A stretch of DNA of 64,000 bases, from NCBI GenBank assembly GCA_026874595.1, contig CM049308.1, forward strand, positions 41,712,527 through 41,776,526, in the 5' to 3' direction. A program made the translations under genes and the position numbers. Of this stretch, positions 54,549-63,734 are shown piece by piece (positions within the stretch are counted from its first letter, which is position 1; each line of letters starts with the position of its first letter). This DNA is from Sipunculus nudus. Lineage: Eukaryota > Annelida > Sipuncula > Golfingiida > Sipunculidae. The notes beneath the pieces were generated by a model that made no database searches, had not been told where the DNA came from, and saw only the letters and a program-made list of their open reading frames with translations.

Positions 54549-57170
54549 CTAAGACTGTGATGATGGATGCAGCAGATGTAAATAATTCTTGAATGTAGAA
54601 GCACTGGTGGATGGGGAGCGATATACTAGGAGAAGGTTTATATCTTTCAACGATTTTGTAATCTTGATTTCTAGTACTTCTGCAATCGGAAGCTTTACTG
54701 TCCTGATGATTTCAGTTGTCAGGTTAGTCTTACTGTAAATCATAAGACCATGTGTTTTGTGATTTTGGTTGAAAGGTAGTTGTACACATGTGAATCCTTC
54801 AATCTGCATTTTATCATTCAATTGTGAGTGTGTCTCTGTTAAGCATATTATATCAGCTGTTAACAGTACAGGATCTTTCTGAATATCCATGTAATGACAT
54901 TTTGCAGAACGGGCATTAAGAAGAGCTATAACAACATTTTCTGTAGCTGTTTCTGGGAAGGAAAGTCGATGCAAAGTCTGAGATGTCTGTCTGAGCCTTG
55001 CCATTTCTGTAGTTACAATGGAACTGACACGGATTTTGTCCTTAGTGAATTCTGATAAATAGAGACCATTTAGAGATGTTGTTCGACTGAGTGCTACATA
55101 GGCTTGTCCGTTTGTGAAATTTCCTTGAAATGATATGTAAATTTGATCCAGTGACTGGCCTTGTATTTTGTGCACAGTGCAGGCCCAACAAAGGCGAATT
55201 GGAAACTGCTTTCTTGTAGCCTGTACATTTTTTTTGGATTTCACTAAAGAAAAGGAAGCTTCAATTCTTTCAATTGGTACACTGTTTGGTGGGAAGTTAC
55301 TCAAGTTGTATCTAGAGGAAAGACGAGTTTCTTTTCCAGTGTTTTCATTGGAGAACTTCACTAAAACTGCAACAGGCATTTGTTCTTGAAAGATAATTCC
55401 AACTACATAGCCCTGAACTCCATTTGAAAGTCCATCAGAGACATCCAAATTTCTAGTCAACATTATTCGGGCACCTCCTGTGAAGCGTTGGTCATCAGGT
55501 AGCTTCTTCTGTTTCATTGTTTCTGGAAGAGTGTCAATCGCAGTCAATGTGTGCAAGGTTCCAGAGAGCTCTGATAATTTATGTGCATTGTATGAATCAA
55601 CTTTAGCATTGGTAGTGTACACATGTAGCATGTTATGATTGACGCTGTTTGTACTTCTGGTTTGGAGAAGTTCTGTGTCTGAATCTGTATGTGACCCATC
55701 TCTTACTCTGTTCAAAAGTCTTGCAAAGTCTGCATCGTCCTTTTGACGCATTATTTCTGTGAGTTCAATTAAACTGAAATTGTCCCACAGTTGAACACAT
55801 AATGTGGCATACTGATCTGATGGTGATTGGAAAACAAATTTTTGACACACAGGTGGTAATTGGAAAAGACCAACAAATGCTACAATACTAATTCCTGCAA
55901 AATCCAAATCAGATTGAAAGGTTTCTTGAAGTCGTCTATGTACTTGAAGAAGAAGATCACTTCCAACCATGGAGATCTCATCAATGATTATTAGTTGTAA
56001 ATCAGAGAACTTACAGCGTAACGTGTTGCGTTTTTCATCACCAAGTTTCTGGTAGCTTTTACCATGCTGTCCCAGCTGCAGCTGTAAGGCTGAATGAATG
56101 GTTAGTCCATGAATATTGTGTGTGGCTGTTCCAGTAGGAGCCAATAATAACATCTTTGGTACAGTAGGGTCATCACCTTCTTTGCGCAAGATTCTGAGCA
56201 CCATCTGGTGAATAGTCTTTATGAGGTGTGATTTTCCTGTTCCAGCTCCACCTGATACAAATAAGTTGAGTGGAGGTGGCTGCTTCATGGTAACTTTTTT
56301 GTTCAGCACATTTATACACCAGTTGAGGACATGCTGGAAGACTTGTCGTTGTTTGTTATTTAGGGATTGTACCTGTTTTTTATATTCATCTTCTGGAATG
56401 AAGTGTTGGAATGACTCAGATGTGACCTGAGAACTGGTGGATGAGGTTGGTACAGGAATTGTATCTTGTTGCATGTGATGCAGTTGATCTGTATCAAGAT
56501 GCTCAAACTCTGGATCAATCTGTGTATTCACTTGTTGTTGTTGCAAGTTCTCATGTTCTGTTTCAGGAGCTATAAGATCCCAATCTGTTTCTCGTGGTCC
56601 ATTTTGCAGGTAATCTTGCACAGTGTTGTCTATCAAGTCTTCATAGTGGTGAAATGGTTGTTTTGATTTTTGAATGACTTCTGCATTTGCTTCATAGCTT
56701 TCCTGATAGCTTCCAAAGTGTCCTTTTAAAGTAGTTTCTGAACGCCAAGGTGTGAAAAGAAAGAGTTCTGAGTAGTAGAATGATTCAGGTTCACGTTCAA
56801 CATTGTATTTATGATAACGAATCATAAACTGTTTCTTCCTTTTCTTAATGGTGAATGTTTCATGATGTGGGATTGATATTTGAATAATATCTGGTGCAGA
56901 TGCAATGTCAATGTGCTGGAACTCAAGTGGATCATTGGGCACACAGTCCATCAGGTCAGAATTTGGCTGAATATCACTATCATCAGAAAGACTGGTGGTT
57001 GTTTTCTGAGAGTAGAAAGATGCAAAAAGCATAAGGGTCCACTGTTCTAAAGATTTTGGACGAGCAGCATATTTTTCTTCAATTCCAGTAACAAATACAT
57101 TTTCTTCTTCCTCCTCCATAGTAGAAAGTAAGTATTTTGGTTTAAGCAGATGAACCCGTTCATGAGGCAT
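54549..57170 (-). CDS. Helentron helicase (PIF1-type) with start of endonuclease
   Basis: 873 codons. The acidic N-terminal part (EEEEENVF, about 19-26) links from Rep. The SF1B helicase begins with LNNKQRQVFQHV (about 270). Walker A is GGAGTGKSH (307-315), Walker B is LIIIDEISM (393-401) with catalytic Asp-Glu. Later come GLFQLPPV (motif III, about 431-438), the VHKIQGQSLDQIY block and GQAYVALSRTTS (motif VI). All helicase motifs are intact. It would unwind DNA 5' to 3' during rolling-circle transposition. From residue 745 an AP-type endonuclease starts (VVIALLNARS, ADIICLTETH) and is cut by the TAG. The reading frame upstream of the ATG is the same as that of the piece at 57183-57599, separated only by a TAG. 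Confidence 0.9.
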   Translation of the reverse strand: MPHERVHLLKPKYLLSTMEEEEENVFVTGIEEKYAARPKSLEQWTLMLFASFYSQKTTTSLSDDSDIQPNSDLMDCVPNDPLEFQHIDIASAPDIIQISIPHHETFTIKKRKKQFMIRYHKYNVEREPESFYYSELFLFTPWRSETTLKGHFGSYQESYEANAEVIQKSKQPFHHYEDLIDNTVQDYLQNGPRETDWDLIAPETEHENLQQQQVNTQIDPEFEHLDTDQLHHMQQDTIPVPTSSTSSQVTSESFQHFIPEDEYKKQVQSLNNKQRQVFQHVLNWCINVLNKKVTMKQPPPLNLFVSGGAGTGKSHLIKTIHQMVLRILRKEGDDPTVPKMLLLAPTGTATHNIHGLTIHSALQLQLGQHGKSYQKLGDEKRNTLRCKFSDLQLIIIDEISMVGSDLLLQVHRRLQETFQSDLDFAGISIVAFVGLFQLPPVCQKFVFQSPSDQYATLCVQLWDNFSLIELTEIMRQKDDADFARLLNRVRDGSHTDSDTELLQTRSTNSVNHNMLHVYTTNAKVDSYNAHKLSELSGTLHTLTAIDTLPETMKQKKLPDDQRFTGGARIMLTRNLDVSDGLSNGVQGYVVGIIFQEQMPVAVLVKFSNENTGKETRLSSRYNLSNFPPNSVPIERIEASFSLVKSKKNVQATRKQFPIRLCWACTVHKIQGQSLDQIYISFQGNFTNGQAYVALSRTTSLNGLYLSEFTKDKIRVSSIVTTEMARLRQTSQTLHRLSFPETATENVVIALLNARSAKCHYMDIQKDPVLLTADIICLTETHSQLNDKMQIEGFTCVQLPFNQNHKTHGLMIYSKTNLTTEIIRTVKLPIAEVLEIKITKSLKDINLLLVYRSPSTSASTFKNYLHLLHPSSQS

Positions 57171-57182
57171 TCCTGTAGGTAT

Positions 57183-57599
57183 CTACACTGTTTGAAAGTC
57201 AGATTTATGTAGTGGGAGACCCAAAAGTCGATATACAGCCTCTTGGGCACTGACTGATCTAGCATCTTGGAATGCTTTGGCACATTTACGCATTTGTTGT
57301 TTAATTCCTTGGTCTGAAGTTTCCTTGCTGACAGCTTGAAGAAGAGTCCCCATTTCACGCTCTTCTTTGGTTATATAGGCAACAACATACTGGATACATG
57401 CATATGCATTAGACACAAACTGCAAGTCCATGTTTGCTCCCCATGCCTTGAGAATGACAGGGTTGTAATTATTTATGAAAACATCTGCTGGAGAACGTTT
57501 CATGAAAACTGTAGTATCTTTCGATGAGTTCAACAATGCCTCATGGTACTGTTCTTGAGTTATTTCACAGTTATTCAGGATTTCAGTTGTTGAAAACAA
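57183..57599 (-). CDS. Helentron Rep, C-terminal region (between Rep core and helicase)
   Basis: 138 codons, open from an in-frame TTG at 57599 and upstream to at least 57731. It carries SADVFINNYNPVILKAWGAN-like text (residues 34-51: ADVFINNYNPVILKAWGA), the conserved post-Rep region NxYNPxLLxxWxAN of Helitrons, then DLQFVSNAYACIQYVVAYIT. It ends at TAG 57185-57183 in the sentence FQTV-stop-IPTG; the frame runs on without change into the helicase ORF. The Rep core ORF (57632-60475) is in another frame, so one indel lies between. Confidence 0.85.
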   Translation of the reverse strand: MFSTTEILNNCEITQEQYHEALLNSSKDTTVFMKRSPADVFINNYNPVILKAWGANMDLQFVSNAYACIQYVVAYITKEEREMGTLLQAVSKETSDQGIKQQMRKCAKAFQDARSVSAQEAVYRLLGLPLHKSDFQTV

Positions 57600-57631
57600 A
57601 TGAATGTTTTCTGTTTGTGAAAGGAATTGCT

Positions 57632-60475
57632 TTACATTGGATAGTATTGCCTGAGCTGTATGCTTCTTTGAGTTGTGTGTTCTGGTGTTTCCTCTGTTTG
57701 TTCCATAGACTGTCTTGAAACAAATGTTGTAGATGTAATGGGCTTTGGAAAATTAAATCTGCATAGTTTTCCTGATTTTTTGCAAGCAGCTGAATGGGAG
57801 TGTCGCTGAACTTGGTTAACTAAATTGAAGAAATCTTCATCATCTTTATCTGGCAGATTTGCAGTGACATATTTGTCAATAAATTCTGCTATTACTTTGG
57901 GGGAACTCTTGTCAGGGCGAGGTGCATCTTTTATCCATAAAACACCGTGTGCATGGGGAGATCCCCGTTGTTGAAATTCAATACGATAAAAGAAGTGGAC
58001 AACCTCACCCAAAGGCCTAGCTTCTGATAGTATTACATCTTTCATGAGGCAGTCTAAGCGGTATTGGAAATGACGTGCTGCTGTTGTTGGATTTGATCTA
58101 AGCCATGAACACTTTTCTTCCCATGTCATAGCTTGGATATCATTTTGTTTCAAGGTGACACCTGTTTGAGAAGCAATTGCTTGAATAGTATCAATCCATT
58201 TGAGGTCTGCTGCAGACAATGTGAAAAACCAAGTGAATATACCGAGTTGTTTGATTGCTGCTAGGAGTTTGTACTGCACTTTTTGCCAGTAAGGAGGAGT
58301 ACCTCTAACCGGCTGGAGAAATCTATATCCTGCATCTTTAAGGAGAAACTGATTTATCATTTCAGGGTTTCGAGCAGTGTTTGCTGTGATGGGTGTATTA
58401 TCAATAGATCCTCTGAATGATTTTCTCATTGCAATGCTCATACTGTCCATGATTTGTTTTGTTTCTGTTATGGCTCGTGCTGCAAAGAGATACTCAATGT
58501 CTTTGGCAAATGTCTGGTTTTCATCAAGAACCCTTTGCTGAAAATACTTCTTAGCGGTTAATTTAACTGGACGTTTATAGTTCCAGCCATACTTTCCTGT
58601 GGATAACAGATGAGGAAATGCATACTCTTCAAAATGCTCATCCATTAGTATATGAATGGGTGTTTTACCTTCACCGGGGGATATGTTCAGGATTTTGTCA
58701 ACAGCAGCTGCTTGATCAGTTGGCTGAATGCAGGTGTCAAATTTAACTCCACGGAGCTTTGAAACAGGATCATCTGTGTAATCATCCTCATCTGAATCTT
58801 CAGACTGAATATTTGTATTTGTAGCTTGTGTTTTGGTATTTGTGTTTGAAAAAGTTGTATGTGTAGCAGTTGTAATTCTGTCTGAAGCATCTGTACTTGT
58901 TGAAGGAGTTTCTGTATGTGTACATGTAGCATTTTCCATTGTACAACAATTATCTGGAATTCTAGGGGAGATATCTACAATGGTATTTCCAGAATTGGGT
59001 TCTTTTACCGAATCCATATCACTTTCATTTGTGAGATCTTCCCACATTTCAGCATCTTCAGCCACACAATCTTCTATCCAGTCATTATTGAATGTTGCAG
59101 TTTTGTATAAATGATTGTAAGACTGCAACCAGCGAACAGCAGCCAGGACAGCTTGTGGTCGAACATACTGGAAGGAATAATGGCTTTTGTATGAAACTTT
59201 TCTTTTTAATCTCAGTGGAATCAATCCAGCTTCTGTAGGTGTGCGAGGTAGTGATTTGCAAACAGAATCTTCATGAACTGGTATATTGACAACTGATCCT
59301 TTTATTCCAGTCTGCTTCCCTTTAGGCAGTGCCAACAATTTCATAAATGGAATTCGTCTAGAAATCAGTCTATTCTCAAGTGATGATAAGCTTTTGAGTT
59401 CTTGTGGCTGTGGGGGAACTTCCATTAAGTTACAGCGTGCTTGTGGTGGTATTCGGTTCTTTTTTATGTAGGACAAACAAGTAGTACAAATCCATTCCTT
59501 GTTGTTTACTGATTTCCTGCCTGTCAGACAGGTTTGAATGATTTCGTCATGTACAGTGTTTAGTTTATTTGAAACAATTTGTACACTACGGTGATATAAA
59601 AGTCTTCTACAACATGTGCAAATATAGTTAGGAAAGTTTTGAATATCAGCATAAAACTTTTTGATAGCTTCCTTGCAAGAGGCTGACATTGATTTTCTTT
59701 TGCTGCTTTTCCTTGTTTTATCTTTTAATCTATCAGCAGCTTTTAATGTTTCATCTTCTGCTTGGCTTTCTGTGTTTTTCTTTATCATTTCCTGTTGTTG
59801 TGTTTCTGTAAGAGTACTTTTCTTGTATGCTTTTCTGTTTTTGTCTTTTAATCTATCAGCAGCTTTTGCTCTTTCATCTTTCTTTTGTCTTATGGATGTG
59901 TGGCTTTTTGTGTTTTTCTTCATGATTTCCTGTTGTTGTGTTTCTGTAAGAGTACTTTTCTTGCATGCTTTTCTTTTTTTGTCTTTTAATCTATCAGCAG
60001 CTTTTGCTCTTTCATCTTTCTTTTGTCTTATGGATGTGTGGCTTTCTGTGTTTTTCTTCATGATTTCTTGATGTTGTGTTTCTGTAAGAGTACTTTTCTT
60101 GTATGCTTTTCTTTTTTTGTCTTTTAATCTATCAGCAGCTTTTGCTCTTTCATCTTTCTTTTGTCTAATGGCTCTGTGGCTTTCTGTGTTTTTCTTCATC
60201 AATTCCTGTTGTTGTTTTTCTGTAAGAGTACTTTTCTTGGATGCTTTCCTTTTTTTGTCTTTTAATCTATCAGCAGCTTTTGCTCTTTCGTCTTTCTTTT
60301 GCCTAATGGCTGTGTGGCTTTCTGTGTTTTTCTTTATTATTTCCTGTTGTTGTTTTTCTGAAAGAGTACTTTTCTTGTATGCCTTTCTTTTTTTGTCTTT
60401 TAATCTATCAGCAGCTTTAGTTCTTTTATCTTTGTTTTGCCTAATGGCTGCTTGGCTTTCTCTGTTTTTGTTCAT
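57632..60475 (-). CDS. Helentron Rep protein (HUH endonuclease) with 46-residue N-terminal repeats
   Basis: 947 codons. Residues 1-231 are five tandem 46-residue repeats (RQKKDERAKAADRLKDKKRK, STLTEKQQQE) with a sixth, shortened one to about 265. Then come two Cys pairs, CTCC near 286 and CTTC near 330, a zinc-binding region of the DUF6570 type. A low-complexity Thr/Ser/Asp stretch follows (about 500-570). The Helitron_like_N Rep core starts near GKYGWNYKRP. The HUH motif is RGSPHAHGVLWI (His near 841 and 843), and a tyrosine-bearing block DKYVTANLPD lies near 869. The last ~20 codons are out of frame, after an indel. The Rep nicks and joins single strands at the element ends. The DNA repeats are 138-bp units at about 59740-60520. 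Confidence 0.9.
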   Translation of the reverse strand: MNKNRESQAAIRQNKDKRTKAADRLKDKKRKAYKKSTLSEKQQQEIIKKNTESHTAIRQKKDERAKAADRLKDKKRKASKKSTLTEKQQQELMKKNTESHRAIRQKKDERAKAADRLKDKKRKAYKKSTLTETQHQEIMKKNTESHTSIRQKKDERAKAADRLKDKKRKACKKSTLTETQQQEIMKKNTKSHTSIRQKKDERAKAADRLKDKNRKAYKKSTLTETQQQEMIKKNTESQAEDETLKAADRLKDKTRKSSKRKSMSASCKEAIKKFYADIQNFPNYICTCCRRLLYHRSVQIVSNKLNTVHDEIIQTCLTGRKSVNNKEWICTTCLSYIKKNRIPPQARCNLMEVPPQPQELKSLSSLENRLISRRIPFMKLLALPKGKQTGIKGSVVNIPVHEDSVCKSLPRTPTEAGLIPLRLKRKVSYKSHYSFQYVRPQAVLAAVRWLQSYNHLYKTATFNNDWIEDCVAEDAEMWEDLTNESDMDSVKEPNSGNTIVDISPRIPDNCCTMENATCTHTETPSTSTDASDRITTATHTTFSNTNTKTQATNTNIQSEDSDEDDYTDDPVSKLRGVKFDTCIQPTDQAAAVDKILNISPGEGKTPIHILMDEHFEEYAFPHLLSTGKYGWNYKRPVKLTAKKYFQQRVLDENQTFAKDIEYLFAARAITETKQIMDSMSIAMRKSFRGSIDNTPITANTARNPEMINQFLLKDAGYRFLQPVRGTPPYWQKVQYKLLAAIKQLGIFTWFFTLSAADLKWIDTIQAIASQTGVTLKQNDIQAMTWEEKCSWLRSNPTTAARHFQYRLDCLMKDVILSEARPLGEVVHFFYRIEFQQRGSPHAHGVLWIKDAPRPDKSSPKVIAEFIDKYVTANLPDKDDEDFFNLVNQVQRHSHSAACKKSGKLCRFNFPKPITSTTFVSRQSMEQTEETPEHTTQRSIQLRQYYPM

Positions 60476-60531
60476 AATCTCGTGTTGTTGTGCTTCTGTA
60501 AGGGTCTGTTTCTTTACTATTTTTTCTTAAT

Positions 60532-61017
60532 CTATCTTTTTTCTTTGTCCAATGCAATCTTGTGTAAAGTTCTTCCTCGTCTCCAGGTCTTTAGTATATT
60601 AGAATTAAGTTGATCTTGCTCTTGTATCTGCTGACAACTTATTTGTTGCACACTTGTGTGTATGTTATTTGTTTGATCTAGTTGGGGTGTAGAAGGATGT
60701 TGCTTACGGTTTTCAGCAGTATCAACATCAACCTGTGGAATGGTGTGATCTAAAGTAATTTTTATACACTTTTGTTGTGGAGCAAATGTACTGTCATCTC
60801 GTTTTCTTTTTAAAAACTGTCGTCTTTGATTTATTTCTCGGTCCAATGCTAAGGAAAAGGCATCAGAATCAAGTCTTTGAGTTCCGATTTGTTTTTGTAC
60901 ATTTGTCTCTTTATTGTCCTGTTTCCCCTGGCTATCGTTTTGTTGGAATGATGTTTTCTGATTGGTGTGTCTACTTGAGGTCTTGGGCTCATATGTAGAG
61001 TCTTCACAGTGTTGTGC
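60532..61017 (-). CDS. Helentron gene, exon 2 N-terminal part
   Basis: The frame is open from 61017, just after a CTGTCTGCTCACAG acceptor, to the TAG at 60534-60532. It is Gln/Asp/Asn-rich (HTSVQQISCQQIQEQDQLNS) with a basic KRKRDD near residue 70. It is in phase with exon 1. At the end, two single-base changes in A runs (near 60540 and 60525) take the reading frame to that of the Rep repeats; the residues around the shift (DKEK, then DRLRK, then IVKKQTLTEAQQHEI) fit one more copy of the repeat. These may be true mutations or sequencing errors at homopolymers. Confidence 0.6.
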   Translation of the reverse strand, partial: AQHCEDSTYEPKTSSRHTNQKTSFQQNDSQGKQDNKETNVQKQIGTQRLDSDAFSLALDREINQRRQFLKRKRDDSTFAPQQKCIKITLDHTIPQVDVDTAENRKQHPSTPQLDQTNNIHTSVQQISCQQIQEQDQLNSNILKTWRRGRTLHKIALDKEKR

Positions 61018-61344
61018 CTGTGAGCAGACAGTGGAAATTAAATGAATACGAAGTTCATGTTGTGCAAATGGGAATTTAAAGGTCTGTGATTAAAGTAAGT
61101 ATAATATAAATTGGTATAAGCTGAGCTGATTTAAAGTAACAATTGTAGATTTTTCACTTTGCAAATAAATATATGTTTGGCATCTACATCTGGATAAGTG
61201 CCAATATAGCTGAGTTGTGAAAATCTTTTAAGGACTTCCAAAAACTTCAGAAATATATATCATTTCTTGAACTTCAAATGTCTGTGTCATCTAAAATAGA
61301 TTATAATTCAGTCCCTTTTTATGAGGAGCATACATAGCATTTAC

Positions 61345-61419
61345 CCTCCTGAAATTTCTTATCCTTTCTCTTTCTTTGGCTAACTTCTGAATGGAGGTTT
61401 GTCTTTTCAGCTTAGGCAT
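61345..61419 (-). CDS. Helentron gene, exon 1 (25 codons)
   Basis: ATG at 61419-61417 followed by a very basic stretch (MPKLKRQTSIQKLAKERERI), ending AGGAGG before the donor GTAAAT (GT at 61344-61343). Phase 0 matches exon 2. Helitron first exons often carry such a short basic peptide (MPR/K-type start). The intron is 327 bp (61018-61344). A TTTTCCAG acceptor precedes the ATG by a few bases, so there may be an untranslated exon further upstream. Confidence 0.6.
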
Positions 61420-63150
61420 TTTACTCTGGAAAATAAATATCTGTCACTGAAAAGCAGCCTTGAACCTGATGTATTCTTATGATTTAACTGTACATTTACT
61501 TTTATGAAAGTACACGTAGACCTATTCAGAACAAGGGCCAATGGTTTATGACACTCAGCTGCCAGGTACGATGTCATGTGCTGATATTACATATCAAATA
61601 TACAGAGATAGATAAATGTACATTCATTATAGAAAACTCACAATTGAATGTCTATGGAAAAGTGTAAATAGCACATTTTCTGATCTTAAAAATATTTGAA
61701 CAAATAGTATGGTACTGTTTGATAAACACTTGTTTTTATTTAACAAATCAGAATAAACACAGATTTCTGCCTGAGGAACATGTGAATCCAGAGTAGCTGA
61801 AAAGAGAAAATTATTATAAAACAGAGAATGATGAGATATATTTTATGTACATGTGCTTAATGAATCACGGGAATTACAGCATAGAGGACCCATAAAAATT
61901 TTACCCACTAGATCTAATATTTTCTACAACTTTTTTGTTATTTAACATAATATTTGAACCACAATTTGTTGTAATGAAGTTATAAAACTGATCTAATTTA
62001 ATCATATCCTCAAGAGTTTTTTACATGATTTATATAGGAAAAGCAATAATATATTTGTCAAATATATCAAATCAAACAAAAGTAAATGTTTTGATTTCTG
62101 AACTTCTCAATCCACAATAATTTTATTCAGTGTAAAAGAAGAGTTATTAAGGAAAAAAATTACTATTATCAGCAGAATGGAGTTGTAAATAACCATATCA
62201 ATGAAAACAAAAGGGAGATGATTAACTATCTCAAATTATGTCATAAAATACTTAGGGAAGTCTCATATTTTTCATGTATTACCATGCAAAGCTAGACTCT
62301 TAACATATTATTGATATAGACATGCCTTATAAAGCAAATAAAAAATGAATTCCTTAACCTACAATAACTGTCGATGTCATTTTAAGATAAACCATCATGG
62401 GAAATATTTAGAACTATTATATTACTATCACAAATTATTTACTAAGAGGGCTACTTTTGAAAACCCAGCCAAGATTGACTGTGTAAAAGTTTTATCACAA
62501 AAGACTAAAGTAACTCTCTTTCTTAATATATCAACATGCATCACTTGTACAAATGATGGTTTGAAACATGCCATATTGAGCAACTGGAAATGAATGCCTT
62601 AAGTAGTATATCCATGGGGGTTGGAAACTTTTTTAAATGGAAAAGAAGTGAGAGAAGAAGAGCTACAGAAGGCATGATGGGTGTTAAAATGAGCAGGTAT
62701 ACAGTTGTCATGGAATTTGCTGTATATAGTGTTCCAAACCCCATGTAATACAATACTTGAAAACAGGAATATGCAGACATTTGAATACATCTCCACCTGA
62801 AATGTTTTATTTAAAACTATTATTATTTTTATTAAAATACAGAACATATTCTCAGATATATGCTCAGCCTATAAAATAAAATCACATATTGCTGTATTCT
62901 GATTACAAAACAAAAAGAAACTGAAAAGAATCAGTTATGTTTATCGTTTATTTTTATATGTTATTATATTTTGTACTGATCATTTTATGAACAAAATACA
63001 AGATCTTACTGTAGGACTAGTAGCACTCCGACTACTGCTTACATCTGTACAATATACTGATGATGTTAAACACAAACTTCATCAGTGAAGTTTTTGAATG
63101 CAGCCTTTACAGCCACAGAGAACCAGAGACTGCTGACCTACATATTATAT
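61420..63150. other. Upstream of the Helentron gene; no clear gene
   Basis: AT-rich. GAACAAGGGCCAATGG then ATGACACTCAGCTG (about 61530-61556) resembles the left end of the core-repeat family (fragment, plus strand). On the minus strand a TTTCAG acceptor at about 62800 is followed by a hydrophobic frame of 79 codons (62780-62541) that I do not trust as a gene. Confidence 0.45.
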
Positions 63151-63151
63151 A

Positions 63152-63334
63152 CTACTGATCATGAACCACTGTAGACTGTTGACTGGGGTCAGGTGGGCAT
63201 GTGAGCTCCTCTGTAGCAGCTACAAGGGAATCATCTGAGATATCCTCATCAGGGAAGAGTCTTTTCCTGGAAGTGGCATTCTCCATCTTGTTTTGAGTCA
63301 GTTGCAGTGCATTCTCCATCTTGTTTTGAGTCAC
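63152..63334 (-). CDS. Alternative frame of the same exon, acidic C-terminal tail
   Basis: 60 codons overlapping the coiled-coil ORF. It reads the same 33-bp duplication as TQNKMENALQL and TQNKMENA, then SRKRLFPDEDISDDSLVAAT and EELTCPPDPSQQ. The tail past 63249 looks more protein-like than the end of the first frame. The real product may switch into this frame through an indel or an alternative acceptor. It is not an independent gene unless the start is elsewhere. Confidence 0.35.
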   Translation of the reverse strand: MTQNKMENALQLTQNKMENATSRKRLFPDEDISDDSLVAATEELTCPPDPSQQSTVVHDQ

Positions 63335-63650
63335 GTATGAATTTTTTGTAAGTGGGGCTTCTCATGAAAGTGAGACTAGCTTGAAGACCTTTTACTCTTG
63401 ATTTTTCATTTTTCAAGTCTTTCTTTAGTGATTCCAAAGTACTGTTGTACTGCCTGGCATGCTCTGACATTTGTGTCATTTTGTCCTTCATGTGGACCAG
63501 AGTGTCATTCAGTTCTACAAGCTCAGAACTTTTGTCTGGTATGTGATGTTTCCTGGCTAAATCTGAGACAAGCAACCGGCATGAGTTTATATAAGCATGA
63601 AAGTTCTTTATGGGCTCCTCTAAATCAGGTTTACTGTATGCCATCTTGTA
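63249..63650 (-). CDS. Small coiled-coil protein, unrecognised
   Basis: The exon begins after a TTTCTGTCTTCCACAG acceptor (AG at 63652-63651). The likely ATG is 63644-63642 (MAYSKPDLEEPIKNFHAYIN), giving 131 residues to the stop at 63251-63249. The middle is helical with heptad character (LVELNDTLVHMKDKMTQMSE, STLESLKKDLKNEKSRVKGL), then SPTYKKFIRDSK. Near the end is a direct duplication, DSKQDGECTAT then DSKQDGEC. I do not recognise the family. It may be a host gene exon, or a passenger/accessory ORF of the Helentron, since it lies on the same strand about 2.2 kb upstream. The next feature reads the same DNA in another frame. Confidence 0.55.
   Translation of the reverse strand, partial: YKMAYSKPDLEEPIKNFHAYINSCRLLVSDLARKHHIPDKSSELVELNDTLVHMKDKMTQMSEHARQYNSTLESLKKDLKNEKSRVKGLQASLTFMRSPTYKKFIRDSKQDGECTATDSKQDGECHFQEKTLP
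63266..63332. repeat. 33-bp tandem duplication in a coding exon
   Basis: Plus text CATTCTCCATCTTGTTTTGA plus GTCA occurs twice, 33 bp apart, the copies separated by a 9-bp link (GTTGCAGTG). Since 33 is a multiple of three, both reading frames stay open through it. Confidence 0.8.
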
Positions 63651-63734
63651 CTGTGGAAGACAGAAAAATTCAGAAATACATACAAACAAGAGCATAACAA
63701 ATGTGCATTATACAGCTGTTGTGTATCAGGTGAT

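Larger units (their letters stand above)
53969..61419 (-). mobile_element. Helentron (Helitron with C-terminal endonuclease), near complete but inactivated
   Basis: A rolling-circle transposon on the minus strand. It has a spliced first exon, a Rep/HUH domain, a PIF1-type helicase and an AP-type endonuclease after the helicase, the order that defines Helentrons. The 3' end is placed at CTAG (53969-53972), with the hairpin GTGTCG-TTC-CGACAC (53989-53975, minus) immediately before it, as Helitron-type 3' ends have. The 5' end is not resolved and lies above 61419, perhaps well above it. Known breaks: two amber codons (57183-57185 and 54549-54551), one frameshift between about 57600 and 57690, and two indels at A runs near 60525-60545. 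Confidence 0.85.

Noticed and set aside
54549-57185. Reassigned or read-through TAG codons in the Helentron
   Set aside because: Only two TAGs and they sit with frameshifts in the same gene; the LINE and Gypsy copies also carry TAA and TGA, so ordinary decay explains them.
59661-60530. Plus-strand frames with FLSFNLSAAFALSSFFCLM repeats (would look like membrane repeats)
   Set aside because: Antisense shadow of the 46-residue Rep repeats.
62541-62847. Hydrophobic minus-strand ORFs as a small membrane protein
   Set aside because: Two overlapping frames share the DNA, no family likeness, AT-rich composition gives hydrophobic codons by chance.
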